NCBI GenBank assembly: GCA_014204635.1
Contig: JACHLS010000003.1
Span: 124,001 to 188,000 of the forward strand
DNA length: 64,000 nt
Source: Sporosarcina luteola
Lineage (GTDB): Bacteria; Bacillota; Bacilli; Bacillales_A; Planococcaceae
Direction: 5' to 3'
Shown: positions 27,133-39,472 of the stretch, piece by piece
How the letters are laid out: each line of letters opens with the position of its first letter
How positions within the stretch are numbered: the first letter of the stretch is position 1
The notes under the pieces: generated by a model
Seen by the model: only the letters and a program-made list of their open reading frames with translations
What the model was told of the DNA's origin: nothing
Database searches by the model: none
Translations under genes and position numbers: made by a program

Positions 27133-27582
27133 CTAAATTGAAATGCTCTTTTCGGACACTAAGTGATTGGCATGCTTGACCGGTTTTAGCCATCCCCATT
27201 CACCCACGCCTTCCATTACCGCAAAATATCGGTCATGTGAGCCCGACAATGCTACAAAAAGATCTAAATCGAGCATTCTCGAACCGTCACAATAGGCTTG
27301 TACAGAATAAGGGGAAACTGAGATAAAAATGGACCCTTTCATCGGATGCGTCAAGCGGTAGGAGCCTTCGCTCGATTCTACGGATGAGAAGTTTTTGCCT
27401 AATTGATCCATGATGGCCTGATCAATTGTCAGTTCTTCAATATGATCACATAAGTATTGGATTTCCTGGGCTGGTTGCCGATGATTTGTTTCTTCTCTTA
27501 AAAGATCATAAAGCAGTCGTTCGCGCCCGATGATAAATGACAAATATTCGTCTTTGACTTTATAAATTTCGTAAGATCTCAA
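27133..27582 (-). CDS. sirA: SirA, sporulation inhibitor of replication
   Basis: Known in B. subtilis to bind DnaA domain I and block new rounds of replication once sporulation begins. The 149-residue protein fits in size and in the N-terminal pattern (MRSYEIYKVKDEYLSFIIGR). The very strong Shine-Dalgarno AGGGGGTGAT precedes a TTG start at 27582; an ATG two codons earlier lies inside the Shine-Dalgarno and is less likely. Position between tkt and yneF is conserved. The 180-bp upstream gap includes TTGTCGTAT at about 27663, one mismatch from a Spo0A box core, which would fit known Spo0A control but is weak. Confidence 0.85.
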   Translation of the reverse strand: MRSYEIYKVKDEYLSFIIGRERLLYDLLREETNHRQPAQEIQYLCDHIEELTIDQAIMDQLGKNFSSVESSEGSYRLTHPMKGSIFISVSPYSVQAYCDGSRMLDLDLFVALSGSHDRYFAVMEGVGEWGWLKPVKHANHLVSEKSISI

Positions 27583-27769
27583 AACCATCACCCCCTTTGC
27601 TCCATCCTACACAACCTTGCCCGAAAAACATGTCGGTTTGCGCAAAATAATTTAACTATTATTGTCGTATGAGTGTGATTATTCAATATGTTTAAACTAA
27701 AGTAGAATTACCTATCCCTACCCGCATCAATTACATTCTAAACGACTGCATTGTTTTGCATCGAAAAGG

Positions 27770-27804
27770 AAAAGCGATGGAAACAAAACGTTTCCACCGC
27801 TTTT
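27770..27804 (-). terminator. Terminator of tkt
   Basis: AAAAGCG-TGGAAAC pairs with GTTTCCA-CGCTTTT around GTTTT on the minus strand, followed by CCTTTTCG. Strong stem. Confidence 0.85.
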
Positions 27805-27819
27805 CTAATAATTTGTAAT

Positions 27820-29823
27820 TCAACCGATTAGGCGTTTTACTTTATTGACGATATTCTCGACAGTAAAGCCATATTGCTCGATTACTATGTCTCCAGGAGC
27901 ACTTGCGCCAAATGTATCGATCGCAAGCACATCCCCTTCAGTACCCGTGTATTTATGCCAGCCGAGCGATGAGCCCATCTCAATAGCCAAACGTTTCGTA
28001 ACGGCTTTCGGTAAAACGGTCTCCTTATAGGACGCATCTTGCTGATCAAACAGATTCCAAGAAGGCATGGAAACAACAGATACCTCGATTCCTTCTTTCT
28101 TCAAACTTTCTTGTGCTTCAACCGCCAAACCAACTTCAGATCCTGTGGCGATTAAAATAGCATCCGCGCTCTCTTTTCCGGAAGGCGAAACAACATACGC
28201 ACCTTTTTTCACTTGGTCCATCGCTAATTCTGCGGACTTTTCGAGCACTGGCAGGTTTTGACGTGAAAGTACGAGTAAAGTCGGTGTATCTTTTGATGTG
28301 ACTGCAATATTCCACGCAGCGGAAGTTTCATTTCCATCTGCAGGACGAATGACGTTCAGTCCAGGCATCGCCCGGTAGGAAGCAAGGTGTTCCACTGGCT
28401 CGTGTGTCGGTCCATCTTCTCCGACTGCAATGCTGTCATGGGTGAAAACATATGTGACCGGCAAGCCCATAAGTGCTGAAAGTCTGATTGCAGGTCGGAC
28501 GTAGTCACTAAAGACGAAGAATGTACCGCCGAATACATTTAAACCACCATGCAGCGCCATACCATTGAGTGCCGCACCCATACCGAACTCACGAACACCA
28601 AACCAGATATTTCGGCCAGCATAGTTTCCTGGCAGGAAGTCTCCTTCCCCTTTCATTGTCGTCTTATTGGAGCCGGCCAAATCGGCACTGCCGCCAAAGA
28701 AAGATGGAAGTTGCTTGGCAATTGCGTTAATCGCATCTCCAGAAGCAGATCGTGTTGCAACCGACTTACCTGCTTCATAAGAAGGCAGCGCTTCTGTTAC
28801 TGCATGCGGGATTTCATTATCGATTGCCCGCTTTAACTGTTCTGCAAGCTCTTTATGTTCTGCTTTGTATTGAGCGAAAAGGTCGTTCCAACGTTCTTCT
28901 TCCTGCACCCCGAGACGATCGGTCGCTTCCTTGAATGTTTCATAGACGCCTTCCGGCACATGGAAGTCTTCTTCGTATGTCCATTTGTAATATTCTTTCG
29001 TCAGTTTCATTTCGTCTTCTCCGAGCGGCGCACCATGGACATCCGCTTTGCCGGATTTGTTCGGAGAGCCGTAGCCGATCACTGTCTTTACTTCAATCAT
29101 CGTCGGTCCACCCGAATTTGACTTCGCTTGTTCGATTGCCTTGGAGACTAATCCGATGTTATTGCCGTCTTCTACCCGAATATAGTTCCAACCGTATGAT
29201 TCGAACCGTTTTTGGATATTTTCCGTAAAGGACATATCGAGTTCGCCATCTAAGGAAATGTCATTGCTGTCATAAAGGACAATCAGTTTATTCAACTGAA
29301 GGTGACCTGCCAGGGAGATCGACTCAGCGGCGACTCCTTCCATCAAATCTCCATCTCCACAAAGAGCATAAGTATAATGGTCAACCACATCATACCCCGG
29401 TTTGTTGTAAGTCGCAGCCAAATGCTTTTCTGCCATCGCCATACCGACTGCCATGCCAATTCCTTGGCCAAGCGGGCCTGTTGTCGCTTCCACGCCTGCT
29501 GTATGGCCATATTCCGGATGCCCTGGCGTCTTGGAACCCCATTGTCTGAAGTTCTTGACTTCTTCCATTGGAAGTCCATAGCCGCTAAGATGGAGCAAGC
29601 TGTAAAGCAGCATGGAGCCGTGCCCTGCTGATAAGACAAAACGGTCACGGTTGAACCATTTTGGATTCGATGGGTTATGCTTCATATGCTTCGTCCATAG
29701 CGTGTATGCCATCGGAGCAGCACCCATTGGCAACCCTGGGTGTCCGGAATTCGCTTTTTCAATCGCATCTATTGATAAGGTGCGAATGGTATTAATAGCT
29801 AGTTGATCGATTTGTTCGGTCAT
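27820..29823 (-). CDS. tkt: Transketolase
   Basis: A thiamine diphosphate enzyme of the pentose phosphate pathway that moves two-carbon units between sugar phosphates. The N-terminal TPP site is visible ([39 protein letters not shown]), as are the central [13 protein letters not shown] and the Pyr domain [19 protein letters not shown]. Length 667, typical. I start at ATG 29823 ([19 protein letters not shown]), nine bases after GGGAAGG; ATGs three and eight codons upstream have no usable spacing. Same neighbours as in B. subtilis (ynzC and sirA). Confidence 0.97.
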   Translation of the reverse strand: MTEQIDQLAINTIRTLSIDAIEKANSGHPGLPMGAAPMAYTLWTKHMKHNPSNPKWFNRDRFVLSAGHGSMLLYSLLHLSGYGLPMEEVKNFRQWGSKTPGHPEYGHTAGVEATTGPLGQGIGMAVGMAMAEKHLAATYNKPGYDVVDHYTYALCGDGDLMEGVAAESISLAGHLQLNKLIVLYDSNDISLDGELDMSFTENIQKRFESYGWNYIRVEDGNNIGLVSKAIEQAKSNSGGPTMIEVKTVIGYGSPNKSGKADVHGAPLGEDEMKLTKEYYKWTYEEDFHVPEGVYETFKEATDRLGVQEEERWNDLFAQYKAEHKELAEQLKRAIDNEIPHAVTEALPSYEAGKSVATRSASGDAINAIAKQLPSFFGGSADLAGSNKTTMKGEGDFLPGNYAGRNIWFGVREFGMGAALNGMALHGGLNVFGGTFFVFSDYVRPAIRLSALMGLPVTYVFTHDSIAVGEDGPTHEPVEHLASYRAMPGLNVIRPADGNETSAAWNIAVTSKDTPTLLVLSRQNLPVLEKSAELAMDQVKKGAYVVSPSGKESADAILIATGSEVGLAVEAQESLKKEGIEVSVVSMPSWNLFDQQDASYKETVLPKAVTKRLAIEMGSSLGWHKYTGTEGDVLAIDTFGASAPGDIVIEQYGFTVENIVNKVKRLIG

Positions 29824-29880
29824 GTCAGTCATCCTTCCCATTTCCATCTCTAGTAGAACATATTAAAGTATTCCAACTCT

Positions 29881-29909
29881 AGTGTAGTCAAAATGAAGGA
29901 GAAATACAA
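29881..29909 (-). promoter_or_regulatory. Candidate promoter of tkt
   Basis: Minus strand: TTGTAT, 17 bp, TACACT. An alternative TTGACT with TTTAAT at 18 bp overlaps it. One of the two probably drives tkt. Confidence 0.4.
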
Positions 29910-29992
29910 ATTGAGTTTGTATCAGCTCTTCATCGCACTCCATTTGTATGACGATCCCAGCAATTCAACCCACTCGTATACTCCACGTCTCA

Positions 29993-30226
29993 TTAGTTCG
30001 GAAACTTTTTATTTCGTGCGTCTTTCACCTTTTGAGGTGTGACATCGTTTCCTTCCGGGTCAATCACTTTCACGCTCTCAATCGTGTTGCGCATGGAAGT
30101 CCGGAGCGATTGCAAATATTCCTTTCGCAAGGCAGTCTGTTCCTTTGCTTCTTCTATCGATAACCCTATTGTCTTCGATTTTTTTGAAAGCTCGTTAATC
30201 CGTTTAATTTTATTTTCTGATAGCAT
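29993..30226 (-). CDS. ynzC: YnzC, DUF896 protein
   Basis: A 77-residue, two-helix protein of the DUF896 family (MLSENKIKRINELSKKSK, IGLSIEEAKEQTALRKEYL, DPEGNDVTPQKVKDAR). In B. subtilis it is the third gene of the SOS-induced yneA-yneB-ynzC operon; its role is unknown. Start ATG at 30226 with AGGAGG ten bases upstream. Here a good terminator separates it from yneB, so SOS induction may be weakened by partial termination. Confidence 0.93.
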   Translation of the reverse strand: MLSENKIKRINELSKKSKTIGLSIEEAKEQTALRKEYLQSLRTSMRNTIESVKVIDPEGNDVTPQKVKDARNKKFPN

Positions 30227-30280
30227 GTTATATGGTCCTCCTAACAATCGAATATACCGCTATCATAAAAAGTATACAAA

Positions 30281-31275
<995 letters not shown>

Positions 31276-31291
31276 CGAAAACCCCTCCTGA

Positions 31292-31316
31292 GAATGTTTG
31301 TTCGGAATGTTTGTTC
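31292..31316 (-). promoter_or_regulatory. Two tandem LexA-like boxes in the yneA leader
   Basis: On the minus strand GAACAAACATTC occurs twice, 13 bp apart (31316-31305 and 31303-31292). Each differs by one base from the Bacillus SOS core GAAC-N4-GTTC. They lie just downstream of the yneA minus-10, where bound repressor would block elongation or open-complex formation. Confidence 0.6.
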
Positions 31317-31318
31317 TC

Positions 31319-31347
31319 ATTATAGTTTAGGGATTTTCGGTTGTCAA
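31319..31347 (-). promoter_or_regulatory. Consensus sigma-A promoter of yneA
   Basis: Minus strand: TTGACA, exactly 17 bp, TATAAT. A perfect consensus promoter for a toxic division inhibitor implies strong repression. Confidence 0.9.
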
Positions 31348-31355
31348 CTTGTTTT

Positions 31356-31369
31356 CGAACCTCTGTTTG
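31356..31369. promoter_or_regulatory. LexA box between yneA and lexA
   Basis: CGAAC-CTCT-GTTTG matches CGAAC-N4-GTTYG. It lies just upstream of the yneA minus-35 and touches the lexA minus-35. Confidence 0.8.
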
Positions 31370-31395
31370 CCATTTAACCGAACACCTGTTATACT
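31367..31395 (+). promoter_or_regulatory. Sigma-A promoter of lexA
   Basis: TTGCCA, 17 bp, TATACT, with one LexA box overlapping the minus-35 and another inside the spacer. Confidence 0.8.
31379..31392. promoter_or_regulatory. LexA box inside the lexA promoter spacer
   Basis: CGAAC-ACCT-GTTAT, with the left half perfect and the right half carrying one or two mismatches, lies within the 17-bp spacer and touches the minus-10. It would provide autoregulation. Confidence 0.7.
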
Positions 31396-31467
31396 ATTTG
31401 TAAGAATTCATTCGGTCAAGTGCGTTAGCAATCTTCCGAGTATGACTAGATTTGAGGGGTGAGACGT

Positions 31468-32088
31468 TTGAAGAAAATTTCTAAAAGACAGCAGGACATT
31501 TTGACATTCATTAAAGAGGAAGTCCGGTTAAAAGGATATCCGCCATCCGTCCGGGAAATTGGAGAAGCAGTGGGGCTGGCATCCAGTTCAACCGTTCACG
31601 GCCACTTGGCCAGATTGGAGAGCAAAGGATTCATCAGACGGGATCCGACGAAACCAAGAGCGATTGAAATATTGGATCCAGAAGGGCTTGATGCCTTGAA
31701 ACCAGGAGTCCTCCATGTTCCATTGGTCGGAAAGGTTACTGCAGGACAACCTATTACAGCAATTGAAAATATTGAGGAGTATTTTCCATTGCCTGAAACT
31801 TACGGGACATCAGATGACCAACTGTTCATGCTTGAAATCGTTGGAGACAGTATGATTGAAGCAGGCATCCTAAATGGTGACTATGTTGTCGTCAAACAAC
31901 AGCACACTGCCAATAACGGTGAAATCGTAGTTGCCATGACGGAAGAGGATGAAGCGACTGTCAAACGATTCTACAAAGAAAAAGACTATTTCCGCCTGCA
32001 ACCGGAAAATTCATCCATGGAACCCATCATTGTCAATGCCGTTTCCATCTTAGGCAAGGTGATTGGCGTATATCGACTGATTCATTAA
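31468..32088 (+). CDS. lexA: LexA, SOS repressor
   Basis: Represses SOS genes until RecA-stimulated self-cleavage. The 206-residue protein has the winged helix ([19 protein letters not shown], then [20 protein letters not shown]), the cleavage site Ala-Gly in [12 protein letters not shown], the serine nucleophile in [10 protein letters not shown] and the lysine in [14 protein letters not shown] choose the TTG at 31468, matching the N-terminus of B. subtilis LexA and well spaced from GAGGGGTGA, over a GTG three codons upstream. Confidence 0.97.
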   Translation: MKKISKRQQDILTFIKEEVRLKGYPPSVREIGEAVGLASSSTVHGHLARLESKGFIRRDPTKPRAIEILDPEGLDALKPGVLHVPLVGKVTAGQPITAIENIEEYFPLPETYGTSDDQLFMLEIVGDSMIEAGILNGDYVVVKQQHTANNGEIVVAMTEEDEATVKRFYKEKDYFRLQPENSSMEPIIVNAVSILGKVIGVYRLIH

Positions 32089-32093
32089 AAGAA

Positions 32094-32118
32094 GCTGTTC
32101 CCTAAAAACGGGAACAGC
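32094..32118 (+). terminator. Terminator of lexA, shared with ynbB
   Basis: GCTGTTCCC pairs with GGGAACAGC around TAAAAAC and is followed by CTTTTTCTT. The A-rich other flank makes it partly bidirectional, serving the convergent ynbB. Confidence 0.85.
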
Positions 32119-32125
32119 CTTTTTC

Positions 32126-33385
32126 TTATCGAATCAAACCTGCTTCTGCCAGTTTTGCCACAGATGCGATGATTGCCGCTTTTACATGTTCATATGTCAA
32201 GCCGCCTTGCACATAAGCGGTATATGGAGGACGGATCGGTCCATCGGCAGTCAGTTCAATGCTGGAACCCTGTACAAACGTGCCCGCTGCCATAATCACG
32301 TCATCCTGATATCCCGGCATGTAGGAAGGTTCAGGAGAATAATGGGCATTGATCGGCGAGTTCTCTTGAATCGTCTTGCAAAAGGCGATCATTTGTTCCG
32401 GGGTTTTAAAATTCACGGATTGGATAAGATCAGTGCGTGTTACCTGGTAATGCGGGGTTGTGTCAAAACCATAACTCTCCAGATATGCTGAAGTGAAAAG
32501 CGCTCCCTTGACCGCTTGGCTTACCACATGAGGAGCAAGGAAGAAGCCTTGGTACATTTCCATCAGCGTATCGAGGGAAGCACCGGCTTCGGCGCCAAGG
32601 CCTGGAGATGTCATGCGGTACGCACATTTTTCAATCAACTCCGCCCTTCCTGCAATGTAGCCGCCCGTCCGCGCCAAACCGCCTCCCGGATTTTTAATAA
32701 GTGAACCAGCCATTAGATCGGCCCCAACCTCAGTCGGTTCCTTTGTTTCAACAAATTCACCATAGCAATTGTCTACAAAAACAATGAGATCATTGTTCAG
32801 AGATTTAACGAACGAAATCATCTTATTTATTTCTTCGATTCTGTAGGAAGGACGATTTGAATAGCCTTTTGAACGCTGAATCCCGATCATCTTTGTTTGT
32901 GGACCAATCTGCCGGGCAATCTCTTCAAAATCTACGGAGCCGTCTTGTTTCAACTCTACATGCTTGTAAGTAATACCAAAGTCTGCAAGTGATCCAGTAT
33001 CTTTTCCTTTACCGGATACGATCGACTCCAATGTATCATAAGGTTTACCCGTGATATATAAAAGCTCGTCGCCAGGACGGAGAATGCCGAATAAACTGAT
33101 GGAGATCGCATGCGTTCCTGAAATGATTTGATTGCGGACGAGACATGCTTCCGCTCCAAAAACATCTGCGTATACTTGTTCAAGCACATCACGGCCGGTA
33201 TCGTCATAACCGTAACCTGTTGAGCCGGTAAGATGGAAATCGCTCACTATATTGCCACGGAAAGCGGCTAGTACTTTTTTTTGATTGATAAAAGCGTTGC
33301 TCTCCACTTCTTTCACATATTCAGCAATCAATTCCTCCACTTCTTCGGCGCGTTGCATCAATGTTGTTTCATCAAAAGTCGTCAT
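32126..33385 (-). CDS. ynbB: YnbB, PLP-dependent methionine gamma-lyase family protein
   Basis: A fold-type I PLP enzyme of the family often labelled aluminium resistance or methionine gamma-lyase family. The PLP lysine is in MAGSLIKNPGGGLARTGGYI (about residue 236), with the aspartate in DLIVFVDNCYGEF. The biochemical role is not established. Length 419, as in B. subtilis YnbB. ATG start. In B. subtilis ynbB is next to glnRA, ynbA and spoVK; here it lies between lexA and a TRIC gene, so that neighbourhood has been shuffled. Confidence 0.88.
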   Translation of the reverse strand: MTTFDETTLMQRAEEVEELIAEYVKEVESNAFINQKKVLAAFRGNIVSDFHLTGSTGYGYDDTGRDVLEQVYADVFGAEACLVRNQIISGTHAISISLFGILRPGDELLYITGKPYDTLESIVSGKGKDTGSLADFGITYKHVELKQDGSVDFEEIARQIGPQTKMIGIQRSKGYSNRPSYRIEEINKMISFVKSLNNDLIVFVDNCYGEFVETKEPTEVGADLMAGSLIKNPGGGLARTGGYIAGRAELIEKCAYRMTSPGLGAEAGASLDTLMEMYQGFFLAPHVVSQAVKGALFTSAYLESYGFDTTPHYQVTRTDLIQSVNFKTPEQMIAFCKTIQENSPINAHYSPEPSYMPGYQDDVIMAAGTFVQGSSIELTADGPIRPPYTAYVQGGLTYEHVKAAIIASVAKLAEAGLIR

Positions 33386-33499
33386 TTCTCTTCCTCATTC
33401 CGTTAGTATTCACTACAATATCTTAACAGTCTAGTTGCGAACGTCAAATAGAAACGGCATAATACGTAAGGGCCTATTTAGAAATAGAGGAGGGATAGG

Positions 33500-34102
33500 A
33501 TGGCGTGGGAAGTATTCAGCTTCATTGGAACAGCAGCATTCGCCATTTCGGGTGCTCTGGTCGCTATGGAAGAAGATTATGATCTTTTCGGAGTATACAT
33601 ATTAGGAATGGTCACCGCATTTGGCGGCGGTGCAGTACGAAATTTGCTGATCGGTGTCCCGATATCGGTTCTCTGGGATCAACATTTTTTATTTGTCGTC
33701 GCCACTGTTTTAATCTTAATTGTTTTTTTCTTTTTAAAATATATCCTACACCATTGGAATCGATGGGGAACTTATTTTGATGCAATCGGCCTTGCAGCTT
33801 TTGCCATCCAAGGGGCCATGCTGGCGGTCCGGCTCGATATGACCTTGTTTGCCGTTGCCGTTGCCGCAGTTCTCACTGGCGCTGGTGGAGGCGTGATTCG
33901 AGATATCCTGGCAGGAAGACGGCCGCTTGTTTTCAAAAAAGATATTTACGCTGTGTGGGCTGCAGTCGCAGGCATTATTGTGGGACTGGGTGCCTACCAT
34001 TATGACGTGGCACTCTATCTACTATTGGTCCTTACGGCAGGGCTGCGAATCCTGTCTTACCTGTTTCATTGGAGGCTGCCGCACGGCAAATATCATGATT
34101 GA
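33500..34102 (+). CDS. TRIC-family cation channel protein (UPF0126, YvgT-like)
   Basis: A 200-residue membrane protein made of two repeats, each with three segments and the signature glycine motif: AISGALVAMEEDYDLFGV then TAFGGGAVRNLLIG in the first, AIQGAMLAVRLDMTLF then GAGGGVIRDILAG in the second. Such proteins form trimeric potassium-permeable channels. The ATG at 33500 follows GAGGAGGGATAGG. It is divergent from ynbB and convergent with hfq, and sits where ynbA and spoVK would be in B. subtilis. Confidence 0.9.
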   Translation: MAWEVFSFIGTAAFAISGALVAMEEDYDLFGVYILGMVTAFGGGAVRNLLIGVPISVLWDQHFLFVVATVLILIVFFFLKYILHHWNRWGTYFDAIGLAAFAIQGAMLAVRLDMTLFAVAVAAVLTGAGGGVIRDILAGRRPLVFKKDIYAVWAAVAGIIVGLGAYHYDVALYLLLVLTAGLRILSYLFHWRLPHGKYHD

Positions 34103-34145
34103 CAAGCGAATCTAGATAAGTAGATGGAAATGTTGCAATAAAAAA

Positions 34146-34181
34146 GACTGTAGAAGTTCTTCGCCAGATTCTTCTACAGTC
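34146..34181 (-). terminator. Terminator of hfq, also facing the TRIC gene
   Basis: An 11-bp stem (GACTGTAGAAG and its complement) around a 14-base loop. The minus-strand reading is followed by TTTTTTATTG; the plus reading by GTTCTCTTT. Confidence 0.85.
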
Positions 34182-34188
34182 GTTCTCT

Positions 34189-34410
34189 TTATTCTTCTTT
34201 TAATATTACTGGCTTGGCAGGAACGTATGTGGAAATGGCATGTTTGTAAATTAATTGTTGCTTGCCGTCCGATTCCAATAAGACAGTGTAGTTATCATAC
34301 GATTTGACTAGCCCTTTCAATTGAAACCCATTCAAAAGAAACACGGTAACAAATGTGTTATTTTTCCGCAATGAATTTAAAAATACTTCCTGCATATTTC
34401 CCTGTGACAT
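34189..34410 (-). CDS. hfq: Hfq, RNA-binding Sm-like protein
   Basis: A 73-residue Sm-fold RNA chaperone: [20 protein letters not shown] (Sm1) and [15 protein letters not shown] (Sm2 with the YKHA motif at the uracil-binding pore). It forms a hexameric ring. ATG with GGAGG-type site (CTGGAGGATGGG). It is the last gene of a long leftward run and lies 25 bp after miaA, the usual partner. Confidence 0.97.
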   Translation of the reverse strand: MSQGNMQEVFLNSLRKNNTFVTVFLLNGFQLKGLVKSYDNYTVLLESDGKQQLIYKHAISTYVPAKPVILKEE

Positions 34411-34435
34411 TTACCCATCCTCCAGTTCTATTTTT

Positions 34436-35395
34436 CTATTTCTCCCTTTTACTATTCGCTTCCTGTATCGGATAATCCTTCATTAATGTCAAAATTCCAT
34501 TAATCAATTCGTTTCGACTCTCTGAAGCATCAAACCAGGAAATTTGCAATTTATTCCGCAAATAGGTCAGTTGTCGTTTCGCATAGTTTCTCGTGTTTTT
34601 CTTCACCAACTCGATCGCTTCTTCCATTGATAGGGAACCGTCCAAATAGCGATATATCTCCTTATATCCAATCGCCTGAACGGCCTGTGTTTCCCGAATC
34701 CCCTTGTTCCAGAGCGTCTTCACCTCTTCCAAGAGACCTTGATCCATCATGTTGTCCACACGCCAATTTATCCGCTCATATAGCAATTCCCGAGGCAGAT
34801 CGAGTCCGATGATCAGATGGGGATAGAGCGGCCTATCTCCCTTTCCTTGCTCGTGATCCATCTTCGATTTTCCTGTCACCTCGATAATTTCCAAAGCACG
34901 AATGATTCTTCTCGTATTATTTGGATGTATTTTCTCTGCGCTCTCTGGATCCAACTGCTGCAATTTATCGTAGAGTGCATAGGATCCCCGTTGAGACGCC
35001 TCTTTCTCCAGGCTGCTCCTGACATACGGATCCCCCGCCTGTTCAGTAAATCGGAAATCAAAGAGGACTGCGTGTATGTATAATCCTGTGCCTCCCACAA
35101 TGATCGGTTGTTTTCCTCTCGAAGAAATCTCCTCGATGCACCCTCGGACATCGGCTTGATAGTCAGCTACAGAATACTCTTCTGATGGATTTTTTATATC
35201 AAAAAGATGGTGTGGAATACCACCCATCTCCTCTTTTTTTATTTTCGCAGTTCCAATATCAAGTCCTTTATATACTTGCATGGAATCTCCATTAATAATT
35301 TCGCCATTCAGACGCTTTGCCAGATCAACACTTAGCGCCGTCTTTCCAGAAGCGGTCGGTCCAACAATGGCAATCACTGGTTTCGTATTATTCAT
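34436..35395 (-). CDS. miaA: tRNA dimethylallyltransferase
   Basis: Transfers a dimethylallyl group to N6 of A37 in tRNAs that read UNN codons. The P-loop is [20 protein letters not shown] and the catalytic stretch is [18 protein letters not shown]; the DxxR loop lies in [15 protein letters not shown]. Length 319. I start at ATG 35395 ([13 protein letters not shown]), which overlaps the hydrolase stop by 4 bp; the longer form has no binding site. MiaB, which acts next on the same base, is encoded at 45786-47336. Confidence 0.97.
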   Translation of the reverse strand: MNNTKPVIAIVGPTASGKTALSVDLAKRLNGEIINGDSMQVYKGLDIGTAKIKKEEMGGIPHHLFDIKNPSEEYSVADYQADVRGCIEEISSRGKQPIIVGGTGLYIHAVLFDFRFTEQAGDPYVRSSLEKEASQRGSYALYDKLQQLDPESAEKIHPNNTRRIIRALEIIEVTGKSKMDHEQGKGDRPLYPHLIIGLDLPRELLYERINWRVDNMMDQGLLEEVKTLWNKGIRETQAVQAIGYKEIYRYLDGSLSMEEAIELVKKNTRNYAKRQLTYLRNKLQISWFDASESRNELINGILTLMKDYPIQEANSKREK

Positions 35396-36303
35396 TTTGC
35401 CTCTATCCAATCCACGATGAAATGATAAACTTCTTGCCTGTTCTGTTCTTGGAGCATCTCATGCCTTCCTTTGTCATATAACATCACGGTAATCTGCTGG
35501 ATTCCCGCTTTCTCATATTGTTGGGCAGCTTCCCAAACTCCTTTGCCTTTCCTGCCTACCGGATCTTCGCTTCCCGACAGAAAGAGTATCGGCAGCTTTT
35601 TATCAATTGTGCTATGCAACTGAACGTCGTTAATTTTTTTCAGTCCTGCAAATAATTCAAAAAAGAATTTTGTTGTCGGTACGGCACCGCAAAGAGGGTC
35701 TTCCATATAGTCTTCCACAGTTGCGGAATCGGTGGATAACCAATCAAAAGGGGTCTGGGCATTGGAAACGGATTTGGAAAAAGCACCGAACACCAGCTTA
35801 TTCAGCAATGGATCTCTACTATCAAATCCGCTAAGCCTTCCCGAAACACGAGCCAGGCTGCGTCCTGCCACGCCACCCAGCCCCGGATCTCCACCAGTTC
35901 CAGTCAGGATAAGTTGGTCGACGTCATGATAAAGCTGGACATATCTTCTTGCGATAAATGAACCCATGCTATGCCCCAAAAGAATGAATCGGTCGACTTG
36001 AACTTCCTGTCGAATGGATGTAATTATCTCATGCGCGTCCTGAACAACTCGGTCAAAGGGCACGTCATCACCGAAGTGACCGAGAAAGCCGTTTAATGAC
36101 GCTGTTTTTCCATGTCCGCGATGATCATGCCCTGAAACGATATATCCTTGTTCGGCCAAGAACGTCATGAATTCGGCATATCTTCCTATATGTTCAGACA
36201 TGCCATGTAAGATATGGATATGGCCGATCGGGCTAGTCATCGGTTGGAGCACACAGGTGTGTATGCTCGTTCCATCATTCATTTCTATTGTTCGAATATG
36301 CAT
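35392..36303 (-). CDS. Monoacylglycerol lipase / lysophospholipase family hydrolase
   Basis: A cytosolic alpha/beta hydrolase of 303 residues. [13 protein letters not shown] is the family's HGxxEH motif, [10 protein letters not shown] follows, the nucleophile is in [14 protein letters not shown] (about residue 114), the acid in LSGSEDPVG and the histidine in KGRHEMLQE. These features match the serine aminopeptidase S33 / monoacylglycerol lipase group. It overlaps glpD by 29 bp upstream and miaA by 4 bp downstream. Placed after glpD, it may supply glycerol from lipid breakdown to GlpK and GlpD; that role is an inference from context. Start ATG 36303 after AAGGAGG. Confidence 0.87.
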   Translation of the reverse strand: MHIRTIEMNDGTSIHTCVLQPMTSPIGHIHILHGMSEHIGRYAEFMTFLAEQGYIVSGHDHRGHGKTASLNGFLGHFGDDVPFDRVVQDAHEIITSIRQEVQVDRFILLGHSMGSFIARRYVQLYHDVDQLILTGTGGDPGLGGVAGRSLARVSGRLSGFDSRDPLLNKLVFGAFSKSVSNAQTPFDWLSTDSATVEDYMEDPLCGAVPTTKFFFELFAGLKKINDVQLHSTIDKKLPILFLSGSEDPVGRKGKGVWEAAQQYEKAGIQQITVMLYDKGRHEMLQEQNRQEVYHFIVDWIEAK

Positions 36304-37945
36304 CGCCATCCTCCTTCACTTCTGCCAAGTCGATCTGCTGCTGCAATTCTTGTCGATATCGCGCTTCCTCTTCGTCTGAATACGAGAGCAAGCGTGCCAT
36401 ATAGTCAGTCACGCCTTCTTTGTATTCTTTCACCTTTAGAATATTAAAATACAAATCACCGGTGCGGCGAATGAAAAAATCAGATGGCGTCATCGCCATT
36501 TCGTAATGGATGGCATATAAAATTTCTGCTTTTAATACAGGGGGTATATTACTCTGTTCCGCTGTCATGGCATGTGCATAATTAAATAGAATATCAACAT
36601 TGGTTCCATAGGTGGAAGAGAGGCGGAAACCTTCTTCTCTAGAAATGCCGAATAATGGCGCCTCATTTGCTTTGCTCTCCAAGAATATCGTAAATTGTTT
36701 TTCATTTTCAAAGTCACCACCGGATAAACGCAAGTGCTCCGTAATACAAGGGCCAATTTCCTTTTTAGGGAATTTTTTGAGGACACGGTCTACCACAGTT
36801 TCCGCCATTTTACGATAGCCTGTTAACTTTCCTCCCGCGATGGTGATCAATCCGGTATCAGATTCCCAGATTTCATCTTTCCGCGATATCTCGGATGCTT
36901 TTTTTCCCTCTTCGTATATAAGTGGACGAACACCAGCCCACGTAGATTCCACATGCCGCCGCTTAACGGAAACAGAAGGGAACATATAATGAACAGCCTC
37001 CAGTAGATAGGCCACATCTTCTTCTGTAGCGTGAGGATTCGAACGGTCCTCGTCAAAAAAAGTGTCAGTTGTCCCAATGTACGCTTTTTGGCCGCGCGGA
37101 ATGGCAAATATCATCCGACCATCGGGGGCATCAAAGTAAATGGCTTGTCGCAACGGGAAGATGGATTGATCGACCACAATATGAATCCCTTTTGTTAAGC
37201 GCAGCCGTTTGTCGTTGGAGATGACATCCTTTTTCCGAACTTCATCCACCCAAGGTCCAGTTGCATTGACAATCACAGACGCATTCACTGAAAAATAGTC
37301 GCCATCCAACATATCCCACAGAGCAGCACCGGTCAGTTCACCTTCTGAGTCATAATTAAAATGTTCGACTTTCAAATAATTTAAGCAGACAGCGCCTTTT
37401 TGAGCAGCTTTTTTCATTGTCTCCAACGTCAGCCTCGCATCGTCAGTCCGGTACTCGACATAATGACCGCCGCCTAGCAAGCCTTCCTTTCTGATTAGCG
37501 GCTCCATTTGAATCACTTCATCTGAAGCCAGCATTTCACGCCTTTCTTCCTTCCGAACGCCAGCTAATTTATCGTATGCGAAAAGGCCGGCAGAAGTGGT
37601 GAATCGGCCGAATGTGCCACCCTTGTGAAAGGGCAGTAACATCCGCTCCGGTTCCGTCACATGCAAAGCGTTATTGTAGACAATCTCTCGCTCTTTCCCT
37701 GTCTCGGCCACAATTTTGATGTCCAATTGCTTCAAATATCGCAATCCGCCATGAACCAATTTAGTGGATCGGCTGGATGTGCCCGCTGCAAAATCCTGCA
37801 TTTCCACAAGAGCGACCGATAGTCCTCTTGTCACCGCATCGAGTGCAATGCCTGCGCCTGTGATGCCGCCTCCCACGACGAGCAGATCAAAATGATACTC
37901 TTGCAAAAACTGTTTAAGTTTCGGTCTTTCCATTGCTGATAGCAT
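36275..37945 (-). CDS. glpD: Aerobic glycerol-3-phosphate dehydrogenase
   Basis: A membrane-associated flavoenzyme oxidising glycerol-3-phosphate to dihydroxyacetone phosphate and passing electrons to quinone. The FAD site is DLLVVGGGITGAGIALDAVT, followed by the family pattern GTSSRSTKLVHGGLRYL. The C-terminal helical domain begins near residue 390. Length 556, as in B. subtilis. Start ATG 37945, eight bases after AAGGAG. It lies 14 bp after glpK with no room for the GlpP antiterminator leader that precedes glpD in B. subtilis. Confidence 0.96.
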   Translation of the reverse strand: MLSAMERPKLKQFLQEYHFDLLVVGGGITGAGIALDAVTRGLSVALVEMQDFAAGTSSRSTKLVHGGLRYLKQLDIKIVAETGKEREIVYNNALHVTEPERMLLPFHKGGTFGRFTTSAGLFAYDKLAGVRKEERREMLASDEVIQMEPLIRKEGLLGGGHYVEYRTDDARLTLETMKKAAQKGAVCLNYLKVEHFNYDSEGELTGAALWDMLDGDYFSVNASVIVNATGPWVDEVRKKDVISNDKRLRLTKGIHIVVDQSIFPLRQAIYFDAPDGRMIFAIPRGQKAYIGTTDTFFDEDRSNPHATEEDVAYLLEAVHYMFPSVSVKRRHVESTWAGVRPLIYEEGKKASEISRKDEIWESDTGLITIAGGKLTGYRKMAETVVDRVLKKFPKKEIGPCITEHLRLSGGDFENEKQFTIFLESKANEAPLFGISREEGFRLSSTYGTNVDILFNYAHAMTAEQSNIPPVLKAEILYAIHYEMAMTPSDFFIRRTGDLYFNILKVKEYKEGVTDYMARLLSYSDEEEARYRQELQQQIDLAEVKEDGDAYSNNRNE

Positions 37946-37959
37946 CCGTCTCACTCCTT

Positions 37960-39453
<1,494 letters not shown>

Positions 39454-39472
39454 TCACCATCACTCCCTTTTT

